From NCBI GenBank assembly GCA_963667195.1, contig OY762962.1:1426001-1490000 (forward strand): 64,000 bases of DNA. The letters run 5' to 3'. This DNA comes from UBA7703 sp963667195. Lineage in GTDB: Bacteria > Bacillota > Clostridia > Christensenellales > CAG-138. Position 1 is the first letter of the stretch. Each line of letters starts with the position of its first letter. Below, in pieces: positions 45,454 through 53,188 of the stretch. The position numbers and the translations under genes are program-made. The notes under the pieces were generated by a model. That model saw only the letters and a list, made by a program, of their open reading frames with translations. It had not been told where the DNA came from and made no database searches.

Positions 45454-47145
45454 ATGCACAACAAATTTGAAAAGTACATCCCGTTTGTACCGATCCGGCT
45501 ACCCAACCGCACATGGCCCGACAAGCAGATCACCAAAGCGCCCGCGTGGTGCTCGGTCGACCTGCGGGACGGCAACCAGGCGCTGGTCGATCCCATGAAC
45601 GTGACAGAAAAGCTCAGGCTCTTCCACACGCTGGTGGACATCGGCTTAAAGGAGATCGAGGTGGGTTTTCCCTCCGCCTCCGAGACCGAGTTTTCGTTTA
45701 TCCGCACGCTGATCGAGGGCGGGCATATCCCCGACGACGTCACGATTCAGGTGCTCGTGCAGGCGCGCGCACACCTCATCAAGCGCACGTTTGAAGCCAT
45801 CGCGGGCGCGAAAAACGTCGTCCTGCACTTCTACAACTCCACTTCGACGCTCCAGCGCAAGGTCGTGTTCCGCATGGAGATGGACGGCATCGTGAACATC
45901 GCGGTGGAGGCCGCGCGGCTGATTCGCGAGCTCGCGGAGCCCGTGATCGAGTCCGGCATCAACCTCCGCTACGAATACTCGCCGGAATCCTTTATGGGAA
46001 CAGAGATGGACAACGCGGTGTATATCTGCCAGCGCGTGATGGAGGAGCTTGGCGCCTCGCCTGAGCGGCCCGTGATCCTCAATCTCCCGTCCACGGTGGA
46101 AAACTGCATGCCCAACTATTTCGCGGACGAGATCGAATACTTCATCGCAAACCTGACCAATCGTGAGAGCGCGATCATCTCGCTCCACCCGCACAACGAC
46201 CGCGGATGTGGCGTCGCCACCGCGGAGATGGGACTGCTCGCGGGCGCGGATCGCGTGGAGGGAACGCTCTTTGGCAACGGCGAGCGCACGGGCAACGTGG
46301 ACCTCGTGACCCTCGCCATGAACCTTTACACCCAGCGGGTCGATCCCGAGCTGGATTTCTCCAACATCAACAAGATCAAGGAAGTCTACGAGAGCGTCAC
46401 CAAGATGAAGATCGGCGAGCGGCAGCCGTATGCGGGCGAGCTCGTGTTCACCGCGTTCTCCGGTTCGCATCAGGACGCGATCAACAAGGGCTTCCAATAT
46501 ATGAAGGAAACCGAGAGCGATTTCTGGGAGGTGCCGTATCTGCCGATCGATCCCGCGGACGTAGGCCGGCAGTATGAGCCGATCATTCGCATCAACAGCC
46601 AGTCCGGCAAGGGTGGCGCTGCGTTCATCATGCAGCAGAACTTTGGGTACGACCTGCCCAAGGCTATGCATCCGGAGTTTGGCTCCGTGGTGCAGAAAGA
46701 GACCGACCGCGTGGGCAAGGAGCTTAAGCCGGAGCGCATCAACGACCTGTTCCAGAAGGAATATGTGGATATCGATGCGCCCTACCGCCTCGTTCGCCAC
46801 GCGTTCTCCGAAACCACGGACGCAAAGGGCAACTCCCACGTGACGTTTACCGGCACGCTGGCGCATAAAGAGACGCTGTTTGACGTCGCAGGCGAGGGCA
46901 ACGGACCTATCGACGCGTTCTTCAACTCGATTCGCGGGCAGAAGATGGACAAGTTCACGTTTGTGGACTATAGCGAGCACGCGATTCGTAGCGGCTCGGA
47001 CTCCAAGGCGGTGGCGTATATCCACCTGCGCAGCAAAGGCGGCAAGGACGTCTTCGGCGTGGGCATCTCGCACAACATCAGCCTGGCACCGTTACGCGGC
47101 ATCCTCTCCGCGATTAACCGCGCAAAGCACATGGAGATCATCTAA
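45454..47145 (+). CDS. leuA: 2-isopropylmalate synthase (long, LeuA type 2)
   Basis: 563 residues, typical of the type-2 enzyme. Condenses acetyl-CoA with 2-ketoisovalerate in the first step committed to leucine. TIM-barrel motifs: WCSVDLRDGNQALVDPM (metal Asp and Arg), EVGFPSAS, HFYNSTSTLQRKVVF, SLHPHNDRGCGVATAEMG (metal His pair) and GTLFGNGERTGN. The C-terminal LeuA dimer/allosteric domain runs from about 450 and would bind leucine for feedback. Ribosome site AGAAGGAGG. No other leu genes are next to it. Confidence 0.97.
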   Translation: MHNKFEKYIPFVPIRLPNRTWPDKQITKAPAWCSVDLRDGNQALVDPMNVTEKLRLFHTLVDIGLKEIEVGFPSASETEFSFIRTLIEGGHIPDDVTIQVLVQARAHLIKRTFEAIAGAKNVVLHFYNSTSTLQRKVVFRMEMDGIVNIAVEAARLIRELAEPVIESGINLRYEYSPESFMGTEMDNAVYICQRVMEELGASPERPVILNLPSTVENCMPNYFADEIEYFIANLTNRESAIISLHPHNDRGCGVATAEMGLLAGADRVEGTLFGNGERTGNVDLVTLAMNLYTQRVDPELDFSNINKIKEVYESVTKMKIGERQPYAGELVFTAFSGSHQDAINKGFQYMKETESDFWEVPYLPIDPADVGRQYEPIIRINSQSGKGGAAFIMQQNFGYDLPKAMHPEFGSVVQKETDRVGKELKPERINDLFQKEYVDIDAPYRLVRHAFSETTDAKGNSHVTFTGTLAHKETLFDVAGEGNGPIDAFFNSIRGQKMDKFTFVDYSEHAIRSGSDSKAVAYIHLRSKGGKDVFGVGISHNISLAPLRGILSAINRAKHMEII

Positions 47146-47158
47146 CAAAAGCACGCAA

Positions 47159-47195
47159 ACAAAAATGGCAGGCCGCGAGGCTTGCCATTTTGTTT
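47159..47195 (+). terminator. Terminator of leuA
   Basis: AACAAAAATGGCA and GCC pair with GGC and TGCCATTTTGTT around GCGA, with one mismatch; ends in TTT. Confidence 0.88.
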
Positions 47196-47233
47196 AGGGC
47201 ACGGGGCGGGGCACAGCCCCTTCGTTTTCCCCC

Positions 47234-49114
47234 TTATACCATCAATTCGCAAATCGAGTTGCTAAACGCCACCGGGTCTTCGATCGGAAGCCCTTCGATG
47301 AGCAGCGCCTGATCGTAGAGCAGGTTCGCGTATTTTGCCACGCGCGCGTCGTCGGTGTCGAGCTTGGCTAGCACCGCGAACACCGGGTGCGCGGGGTTGA
47401 TCTCCAGCACGCGCTCCGCCTTGACGGAGCCGTCGGAGACCGGCATACTCGCAAGCACCTTCTCCATCTCGATGGAGAGCGGGCCGTCGCTGGTCAGGCA
47501 CACGGGCGAGCTCTTGAGGCGGTCGCTGAGGCGAACATCCTTGACCTTGCCGCTCAGCGCCGCTTTGAGCGCCGCGAGCATGTCCTTGTTCTCCTCCTCG
47601 GCGCGCTCCTGCGCCCGCTTTTCCTCGTCCGAAACGAGGTTGAGGTCGGCGTCGGAAACGGATTTGAACGTCTTTTCCATGTAGGTCGCGAGCATGCGCA
47701 CCGCGAACTCGTCCACATCGTCTGTCATGCAGAGGATGTCGTAGCCCTGATCGCGCACGCGCTCGGTCTGCGGCAGCTTCATCGCGCGCTCGACCGTCTC
47801 GGCGCAGACGTAGTAGATGTACTTCTGGTCTTCCTTCATCGCGTCCACATATTCTTTGAGCGAGACGAGCTTGTTTTGCGCCGCGCTGTGGTACAAAACG
47901 AGATCGGAGAGGAAGTCCTTGTTCATGCCGTAGTCGCTGTAAAGACCGTATTTGATCGGCAGCTTAAAGCTTTTATAAAATTGCTCGTATTTCTCGCGGT
48001 CGTTGTCCATGAGCTTTTTGAGCTCCGTCTTGATCCGCTTTTTGAGCGTGACGGCGATGGTTTTGAGCTGGCGGTCGTGCTGGAGCAGCTCACGCGAGAT
48101 ATTCAGCGAAAGATCGCTGGAATCCACGAGTCCGCTGACGAAACCGAAATAGTCGGGCAGCAGATCCGCGCATTTTTCCATGATCATCACGCTGCTGGAA
48201 TAGAGCTGTAATCCCCGCTGATACTCCTTGGCGTAGAAGTCGTACGGCGGATTCTTCGGGATATAGAGGAGAGCGTCATAGCTGACCACGCCCTCGCCGC
48301 TGAAGTGAATTGTGAGCAGCGGGTCTTCGTAGTCGTGGAACTTGCTCTTGTAAAACTCGTTGTAGTCCTCGTCCTTGAGCTCGCTCTTGGGCTTTTTCCA
48401 GAGCGGAATCATGCTGTTGAGCGTCTCGTCCTCGGTGACGGTCTCCGTATCCTTCGGGTCTCCGTTCTTGGGACGCGTGTGGGTGTGCTCCATTCGGATG
48501 GGGTAGCGGATATAGTCTGAATACTGCTTGACGAGCGAGGAGATCTTGTAATAGTCGAGGTAGGTGTCAAACTGCTCGTCCTCGGTGTTTTGCTTGATCT
48601 TGAGCGTGATGACGGTGCCGCACTCCGGCTTTTCCGCCTTGGTGATGGTGTAGCCCTCGCGGCCTTCGCTCTCCCAGAGCCAGGCTTCCTCGCTGCCGTA
48701 GGCGCGGGAAAGCACCTGCACGTCGTCCGCGACCATGAAGCTCGAATAAAAGCCTACGCCAAACTGGCCGATGATATCCACGGCATCGCTGGTATCGTGC
48801 TCTTTTTTGAACGCGAGCGTGCCGCTCTTGGCGATGGTGCCGAGGTTTTCGTCCAGCTCTTCCTTCGTCATACCGACGCCGTTGTCCGAGATGGTTAAGA
48901 TTCGCTTGTCCTTGTCCGCGGAAATGCGGATTTCGAAGTCCTCACGGCTTTTGCCGACCTTGTCGTCCGTCAGCGAGAGGAAGTAGAGCTTATCGATCGC
49001 GTCGCTGGCATTGCTGATGAGCTCGCGCAGAAAGATCTCTTTGTGCGTGTAGATGCTGTCGATCATCAGGTCGAGAATGCGCCGCGATTCCGCCTTGAAT
49101 TGTTTTTTTGCCAT
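47234..49114 (-). CDS. htpG: Hsp90-type chaperone HtpG
   Basis: 626 residues from the ATG at 49114 with GGAGG ten bases upstream; the longer frame begins inside the regulatory region. GHKL ATPase motifs: ELISNASDAIDKLYF, DNGVGMTKEEL, GQFGVGFYSSFMVADDV. Middle and dimerisation domains are complete. Assists late folding of client proteins under stress. The CIRCE element between promoter and start puts it under HrcA control, whereas in B. subtilis htpG is not a CIRCE gene. Confidence 0.97.
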   Translation of the reverse strand: MAKKQFKAESRRILDLMIDSIYTHKEIFLRELISNASDAIDKLYFLSLTDDKVGKSREDFEIRISADKDKRILTISDNGVGMTKEELDENLGTIAKSGTLAFKKEHDTSDAVDIIGQFGVGFYSSFMVADDVQVLSRAYGSEEAWLWESEGREGYTITKAEKPECGTVITLKIKQNTEDEQFDTYLDYYKISSLVKQYSDYIRYPIRMEHTHTRPKNGDPKDTETVTEDETLNSMIPLWKKPKSELKDEDYNEFYKSKFHDYEDPLLTIHFSGEGVVSYDALLYIPKNPPYDFYAKEYQRGLQLYSSSVMIMEKCADLLPDYFGFVSGLVDSSDLSLNISRELLQHDRQLKTIAVTLKKRIKTELKKLMDNDREKYEQFYKSFKLPIKYGLYSDYGMNKDFLSDLVLYHSAAQNKLVSLKEYVDAMKEDQKYIYYVCAETVERAMKLPQTERVRDQGYDILCMTDDVDEFAVRMLATYMEKTFKSVSDADLNLVSDEEKRAQERAEEENKDMLAALKAALSGKVKDVRLSDRLKSSPVCLTSDGPLSIEMEKVLASMPVSDGSVKAERVLEINPAHPVFAVLAKLDTDDARVAKYANLLYDQALLIEGLPIEDPVAFSNSICELMV

Positions 49115-49148
49115 GAAAAGTGCGCCTCCGTCATGAATTGCGTGTTTG

Positions 49149-49175
49149 TTAGCACTCAATAAGATCGAGTGCTAA
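49149..49175. promoter_or_regulatory. CIRCE operator (HrcA binding site)
   Basis: TTAGCACTC, nine bases, GAGTGCTAA: exact match to the consensus. Located 35 bases upstream of the htpG ATG, overlapping the predicted transcription start. Confidence 0.97.
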
Positions 49176-49178
49176 TCT

Positions 49179-49207
49179 AGCATACTACGCTGTAAAGCTG
49201 TTTTCAA
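49179..49207 (-). promoter_or_regulatory. Promoter of htpG
   Basis: TTGAAA (49202-49207), 17-base spacer, TATGCT (49179-49184) on the minus strand, directly upstream of CIRCE. Confidence 0.8.
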
Positions 49208-49257
49208 GCGCATAGAAGCGCTTCCACAATATTTTCACATTTTTGCGGCGGGGAGCG

Positions 49258-49288
49258 AAAAAAAGCAGGCGGCTGATCAGCCGCCTGC
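49258..49288 (-). terminator. Terminator of ftsH
   Basis: Perfect 24-base palindrome (GCAGGCGGCTGA and complement) followed by seven T on the minus strand, 16 bases after the stop. Confidence 0.93.
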
Positions 49289-49304
49289 CTGTAGGAACGT
49301 CCGA

Positions 49305-51161
49305 TTATGAGTTGAGTTTCATGGTTGCGGCAGGAGCCACTTTTTTGAGCATGTCCATGAACTCTTCGCCCGTGATGGTTTCGCGCTCGAGGAGGTGCTC
49401 CGCGAGCTGATGCAGCGCGGACTCGTTCTCCTTGAGAATCTGCCTCGCGCGCTTGTGCGCCCGCTCCACGATGGCGATGACCTCCGCATCCACGCGGGCC
49501 GCTGTGTCCGAAGAACAGGTCATAGCCCCGTCGGTCGCGAGATACGGATTGTTCTGGCATTCGAGCGCTACCATACCGAACTCGTCGCTCATGCCGTAGC
49601 GCACAACCATCGCGCGGGCGATTCGCGTCGCCTGCTCAATGTCGTTGCTGGCTCCTGTGGTGATGGTGCCAAACACCGTCTCCTCCGCGGCTCTGCCGCC
49701 GGTGAGGGTGGCGATCTTGTTCTCCGCTTCCTCACGGGTCATGAGGTAGTGTTCGCTCTCGTCCACCTGCATGGTGTAGCCCAAAGCCCCGCTTGTGCGC
49801 GGCACGATGGTGATCTTGTGCACCGGCGCGCTCTCCGTCTGGGTGGCGGCAACCAGCGCGTGACCGATCTCGTGGTAGGCGACGATGCGTTTCTCCTTGG
49901 GCGAGATCACGGCGTTCTTACGCGCATAGCCCGCGATAACGACCTCCACGCTCTCCTCCAGATCCGCCTGCTCGACGGTGTCGCGCTTCATGCGCACGGC
50001 GCGAAGGGCGGCTTCGTTGATGATGTTGGCGAGGTCCGCGCCGGAAGCGCCGCTGGTTGCGCGCGCAATGGCTTCAAAATCGACCGCGTCGGAAATCTTC
50101 ACACCGCGGGCATGCACCTTCAGGATATCCGTGCGGCCCTTGAGGTCCGGCAATTCCACGTGGATGCGGCGGTCAAAGCGACCGGGACGCAGCAACGCGG
50201 GATCGAGGGAGTCCGGCCGGTTGGTCGCGGCGAGGATGACGACGCCTTTGCGCGCATCGAAGCCGTCCATCTCGGTGAGCAGCTGGTTCAGCGTTTGCTC
50301 GCGCTCGTCGTTGCTGCCGAGTCCGTTGTCGCGGCGCTTGCCGATGGTGTCGATTTCGTCGATGAACACGATGCAGGGCGCCTTCTGCTCCGCCTGGGAG
50401 AAGAGGTCACGCACCTTTGCCGCGCCCATGCCGACGAACATCTCCACGAATTCCGAGCCGGAGATGCTGAAGAACGGAACGTTTGCTTCACCGGCAACCG
50501 CCTTGGCGAGCAGCGTCTTGCCCGTGCCCGGAGGGCCCACGAGCAGCGCGCCCTTGGGCAGCTTTGCGCCGATCTCTGCGTAGCGGTCGGGATTGTGCAG
50601 AAAATCTACGATCTCAAGCAGCGCTTCCTTGGCCTCGTCCTGACCCGCAACGTCGTTGAAGGTTTTGCCGGTCTGCGCTTCGACATAGATTTTCGCGTTG
50701 GACTTGCCAAACGAGAGCGCGTTGCCGATGCCGCCGGGCATGCCGTTTTGCATGCGTTTCATGAGGAACTGTCCGATGCCGACAAAGATCAGAATCGGAA
50801 GCAGCCACGTCAACAGAAAGCTTGTCAGCGGGTTTGCCTGCGTCGGAATGCTTGCGGTGAACTTGACGCCTGCTTTGTCGAGGCGGTCGACCAGCGTTTC
50901 ATCCGGCCAGATACCCGTCTTGTAGTAGAGCGTCTTGTCGGCTTCTTTGCTGGTGAAGGTGATGGTCTGCGTCGTTTCGTCGCGCGAAACCTCGTCCACC
51001 TTGCCGGTATCCACCATCTTCAGAAACTCGTTGTATCCGACTTCCTTGACTTCGTTTTGTAATAGCTGCGGAAAGACGAACGCGTTGAGCAGCAATATCG
51101 CGATCATCGCGATGATCGTGTAGTAATAGATCGGTTTTTTGGACGGTGTATGTTCTTTCAT
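49305..51161 (-). CDS. ftsH: ATP-dependent membrane zinc protease FtsH
   Basis: 618 residues. Two membrane helices (about 12-33 and 112-133) flank a small outer domain; then AAA+ module with Walker A GPPGTGKT (209-216), Walker B VFIDEID, the arginine-finger region RPGRFDRR, and the M41 protease domain with HEIGH zinc motif and the Asp of TGASNDIEQAT. Degrades unassembled membrane proteins and regulators. Family length is normal. Lies downstream of the TetR gene in the same direction, 80 bases apart. Confidence 0.97.
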   Translation of the reverse strand: MKEHTPSKKPIYYYTIIAMIAILLLNAFVFPQLLQNEVKEVGYNEFLKMVDTGKVDEVSRDETTQTITFTSKEADKTLYYKTGIWPDETLVDRLDKAGVKFTASIPTQANPLTSFLLTWLLPILIFVGIGQFLMKRMQNGMPGGIGNALSFGKSNAKIYVEAQTGKTFNDVAGQDEAKEALLEIVDFLHNPDRYAEIGAKLPKGALLVGPPGTGKTLLAKAVAGEANVPFFSISGSEFVEMFVGMGAAKVRDLFSQAEQKAPCIVFIDEIDTIGKRRDNGLGSNDEREQTLNQLLTEMDGFDARKGVVILAATNRPDSLDPALLRPGRFDRRIHVELPDLKGRTDILKVHARGVKISDAVDFEAIARATSGASGADLANIINEAALRAVRMKRDTVEQADLEESVEVVIAGYARKNAVISPKEKRIVAYHEIGHALVAATQTESAPVHKITIVPRTSGALGYTMQVDESEHYLMTREEAENKIATLTGGRAAEETVFGTITTGASNDIEQATRIARAMVVRYGMSDEFGMVALECQNNPYLATDGAMTCSSDTAARVDAEVIAIVERAHKRARQILKENESALHQLAEHLLERETITGEEFMDMLKKVAPAATMKLNS

Positions 51162-51241
51162 GTTGTTCTTACTTATTCCTTACCATTCATATGACAATAC
51201 ATGCTACCATGCGTTTAAAAACGCAAAGTAAACAATTGGAC

Positions 51242-51808
51242 TTAGTTGCCCAGTCCGTACAGCACGAGCTGCTCCGCCATCGCGGCCATCTGCGCCGGGG
51301 TTTCCTTCATGTCGCGTTGGAACCACTCGCGGATGATGCCGATAAAGCCGGAGGCGAGGAAGGCGAAATAATAGTCGAACTGATCCGGGTCCTTTTTCTG
51401 CTCCTTGAGCCAGGACTCCACCACGCGGTCGCGAATCAGCGCGATGAGCTTGTTGAAGAACGCCATATCGCCGTTTCCGCCGAGGAATGCCGCGCAGAGA
51501 TCGGCGTTGACCGAGAAGAATTCAAACAGGTCCGTCAACAGCGCGAGGGGCTTGTTCACGAGTTCGTCCGTGGGATGCGCGCGCACCAGCGCCTCAAACT
51601 CGTCAAACACCTCTTGCTCGACCTGCTCTACCATATCGTAGATGTCGCGGTAGTGCAGATAGAAGGTGCAGCGGTTGATGTCCACAAGCTGCGCAAGCTC
51701 GCGCACGGTGATGTCTTTGATCGGTTTTTCGCGCATGAGTTGCGTGAGTCCCGAACGAAGCTGCATGCGGGTCTTTCGAACGCGGCGATCCATTTTCTTA
51801 TTATCCAA
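51242..51808 (-). CDS. TetR-family transcriptional regulator
   Basis: 188 residues from a TTG that has GGAGG ten bases upstream; the ATG five codons later lacks a site. N-terminal helix-turn-helix: RSGLTQLMREKPIKDITVRELAQLVDINRCTFYLHYRDIYDMVEQV, typical TetR with C-terminal domain of the TetR_C_8 kind. The effector is unknown. Palindromes overlapping its own promoter suggest autoregulation; ftsH downstream could be read through from it. Confidence 0.9.
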   Translation of the reverse strand: MDNKKMDRRVRKTRMQLRSGLTQLMREKPIKDITVRELAQLVDINRCTFYLHYRDIYDMVEQVEQEVFDEFEALVRAHPTDELVNKPLALLTDLFEFFSVNADLCAAFLGGNGDMAFFNKLIALIRDRVVESWLKEQKKDPDQFDYYFAFLASGFIGIIREWFQRDMKETPAQMAAMAEQLVLYGLGN

Positions 51809-51894
51809 GGGGAGAAGACCTCCATTTTCTTGTTTTTCCGGGTTACAAATCTCTTGGGACGATATCGACCGATACCGCTCCGGTAGCATCTTAC

Positions 51895-51951
51895 AATATA
51901 TACGAATCCTGCCGATAAATCAACACGGGTTGATGAAACTGGTGTTAACAC
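51895..51951 (-). promoter_or_regulatory. TetR promoter with two palindromic operator candidates
   Basis: Promoter TTGATT (51918-51923), 17-base spacer, TATATT (51895-51900) on the minus strand. The inverted repeat ATCAAC-ACGG-GTTGAT (51919-51934) covers the -35, and the perfect palindrome GTGTTAACAC lies at 51942-51951. Placement suits repressor binding by the TetR protein itself. Confidence 0.6.
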
Positions 51952-51966
51952 AACGTGAACTTGAAT

Positions 51967-52000
51967 AGAAAAAAAGAGGCGATGCTATCATCGCCTCTCT
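51967..52000 (-). terminator. Terminator of the membrane-protein gene
   Basis: AGAGGCGATG/CATCGCCTCT with a four-base loop, T-run on the minus strand, 15 bases past the stop at 52015. Confidence 0.9.
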
Positions 52001-52014
52001 TGAGATGCGGATCG

Positions 52015-53046
52015 TTATTTCGGGTGGCTGAGTTTGTACTCCTTCACGCGCTGGCGATAGAGTTTGATGTTGTCGAACGAATAGCCGATCAGGCAGTTCG
52101 GGTTTGCCGTATAGATGGCGCGCGCGGTCTCGCTCAGCACGGTATCATTGACGCCTCTTGCCGCGAGGACGACCGTCTTGCCGTTGTTGAGCCCGGCGAC
52201 GATCTGCTTGGAGATCGGGATGCCGTAGCTGCGCTGCGTGCGCTGATATGCCCAGCCGATGTCCTCATAGCTCAACAGCCAGCCGCTGATTCCGCAATAA
52301 ACAAACTGCTTGGAGAGGATGAGCTGGGGCTTTGCATAGCGCTGGCTTTCGGGAGCCAGGTACTCCGCTTCCGCCGCGTCGAGTTTGCCAAGCTCATAGA
52401 GCCTTGCTTCGCTCTTTCTGTAGTTTTTGCGAATCGCGCTGTTCTGAACCGTGAGGATCAGGAAGAACATGCCAAAGAAGAACGCGCCGAACGCATAGGC
52501 CCAAACGCCGTCGCTCTGGTTGTTTGCGCCCTCATTGAAATAGTTTGCGCCGTAGATTTCGTTTACGTCGGCAACGGTCGTGTTTTCAAAGACGTTTGCA
52601 ATGTGCTCTGCTTCATCCGAAGCCAGCGTGTGCGTGACTCCGGTCAGGTGAACGGATTCAGGCAGGGTGAAGTTTGTCGAGTCGCCGTAAAAGTAGGTTT
52701 GATATGCCTCCTGCTGGGCGGTGAGCTTCGCGTACGCGGCGTCGTCGAGCGTGAGCAGAAACCAGTTGCCGTCGGCATCCATCGCCTCGTAGATCGTGTA
52801 ATCTTCCTCTCCGCTTACCTCGAGAAGCCAGTCGGAGACCATCGTGACATCCAGATAGCAATAGGTGCCGGAGCTGAGCTGTGTCGACATGCGAACCGGG
52901 TCCGCCTTGGGCTTGTTGTATTCATACGCGGCTCCGATGATCATCAAGGACAGAAGCGCCGCCGTGATGATTTGCCAGATGCGGGCCGGCTTGCGCGGAG
53001 ATAAGAATTCCGCCAAAGTTACCTGTTTACCTGCTTGTGTCTCCAC
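52015..53046 (-). CDS. Membrane protein of unknown function
   Basis: 343 residues, GTG start after GGGGGGAT. Membrane helices at about 22-41 and 184-204 enclose an outer domain of some 140 residues (LDVTMVSDWLLEVSGEEDYTIYEAMDADGNWFLLTLDD); the cytosolic end contains RLYELGKLDAAEAEYLAP and a beta-rich domain with YCGISGWLLSYEDIGWAYQRTQRSYGIP that resembles a PH-like fold. Family not recognised. It has its own promoter and terminator. Confidence 0.8.
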   Translation of the reverse strand: METQAGKQVTLAEFLSPRKPARIWQIITAALLSLMIIGAAYEYNKPKADPVRMSTQLSSGTYCYLDVTMVSDWLLEVSGEEDYTIYEAMDADGNWFLLTLDDAAYAKLTAQQEAYQTYFYGDSTNFTLPESVHLTGVTHTLASDEAEHIANVFENTTVADVNEIYGANYFNEGANNQSDGVWAYAFGAFFFGMFFLILTVQNSAIRKNYRKSEARLYELGKLDAAEAEYLAPESQRYAKPQLILSKQFVYCGISGWLLSYEDIGWAYQRTQRSYGIPISKQIVAGLNNGKTVVLAARGVNDTVLSETARAIYTANPNCLIGYSFDNIKLYRQRVKEYKLSHPK

Positions 53047-53082
53047 CGTTTACAATCCCCCCGAGAACATAATGATTGGTAT

Positions 53083-53111
53083 AGTATACATGACACACGC
53101 GTTTTCGTAAA
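53083..53111 (-). promoter_or_regulatory. Promoter of the membrane-protein gene
   Basis: TTTACG (53106-53111), 17-base spacer, TATACT (53083-53088) on the minus strand. Confidence 0.65.
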
Positions 53112-53158
53112 GCCGCACGCGCCTCGCCGGAGCGGATGTGGCGGCTTTTGAAACGCTG

Positions 53159-53167
53159 TGATAGAAT
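53159..53167 (+). promoter_or_regulatory. Extended -10 promoter of the fusion gene
   Basis: TG-A-TAGAAT, 22 bases before the ATG at 53189, divergent from the previous promoter. Confidence 0.45.
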
Positions 53168-53188
53168 AGCGAAAGGAGGACGAACCGT

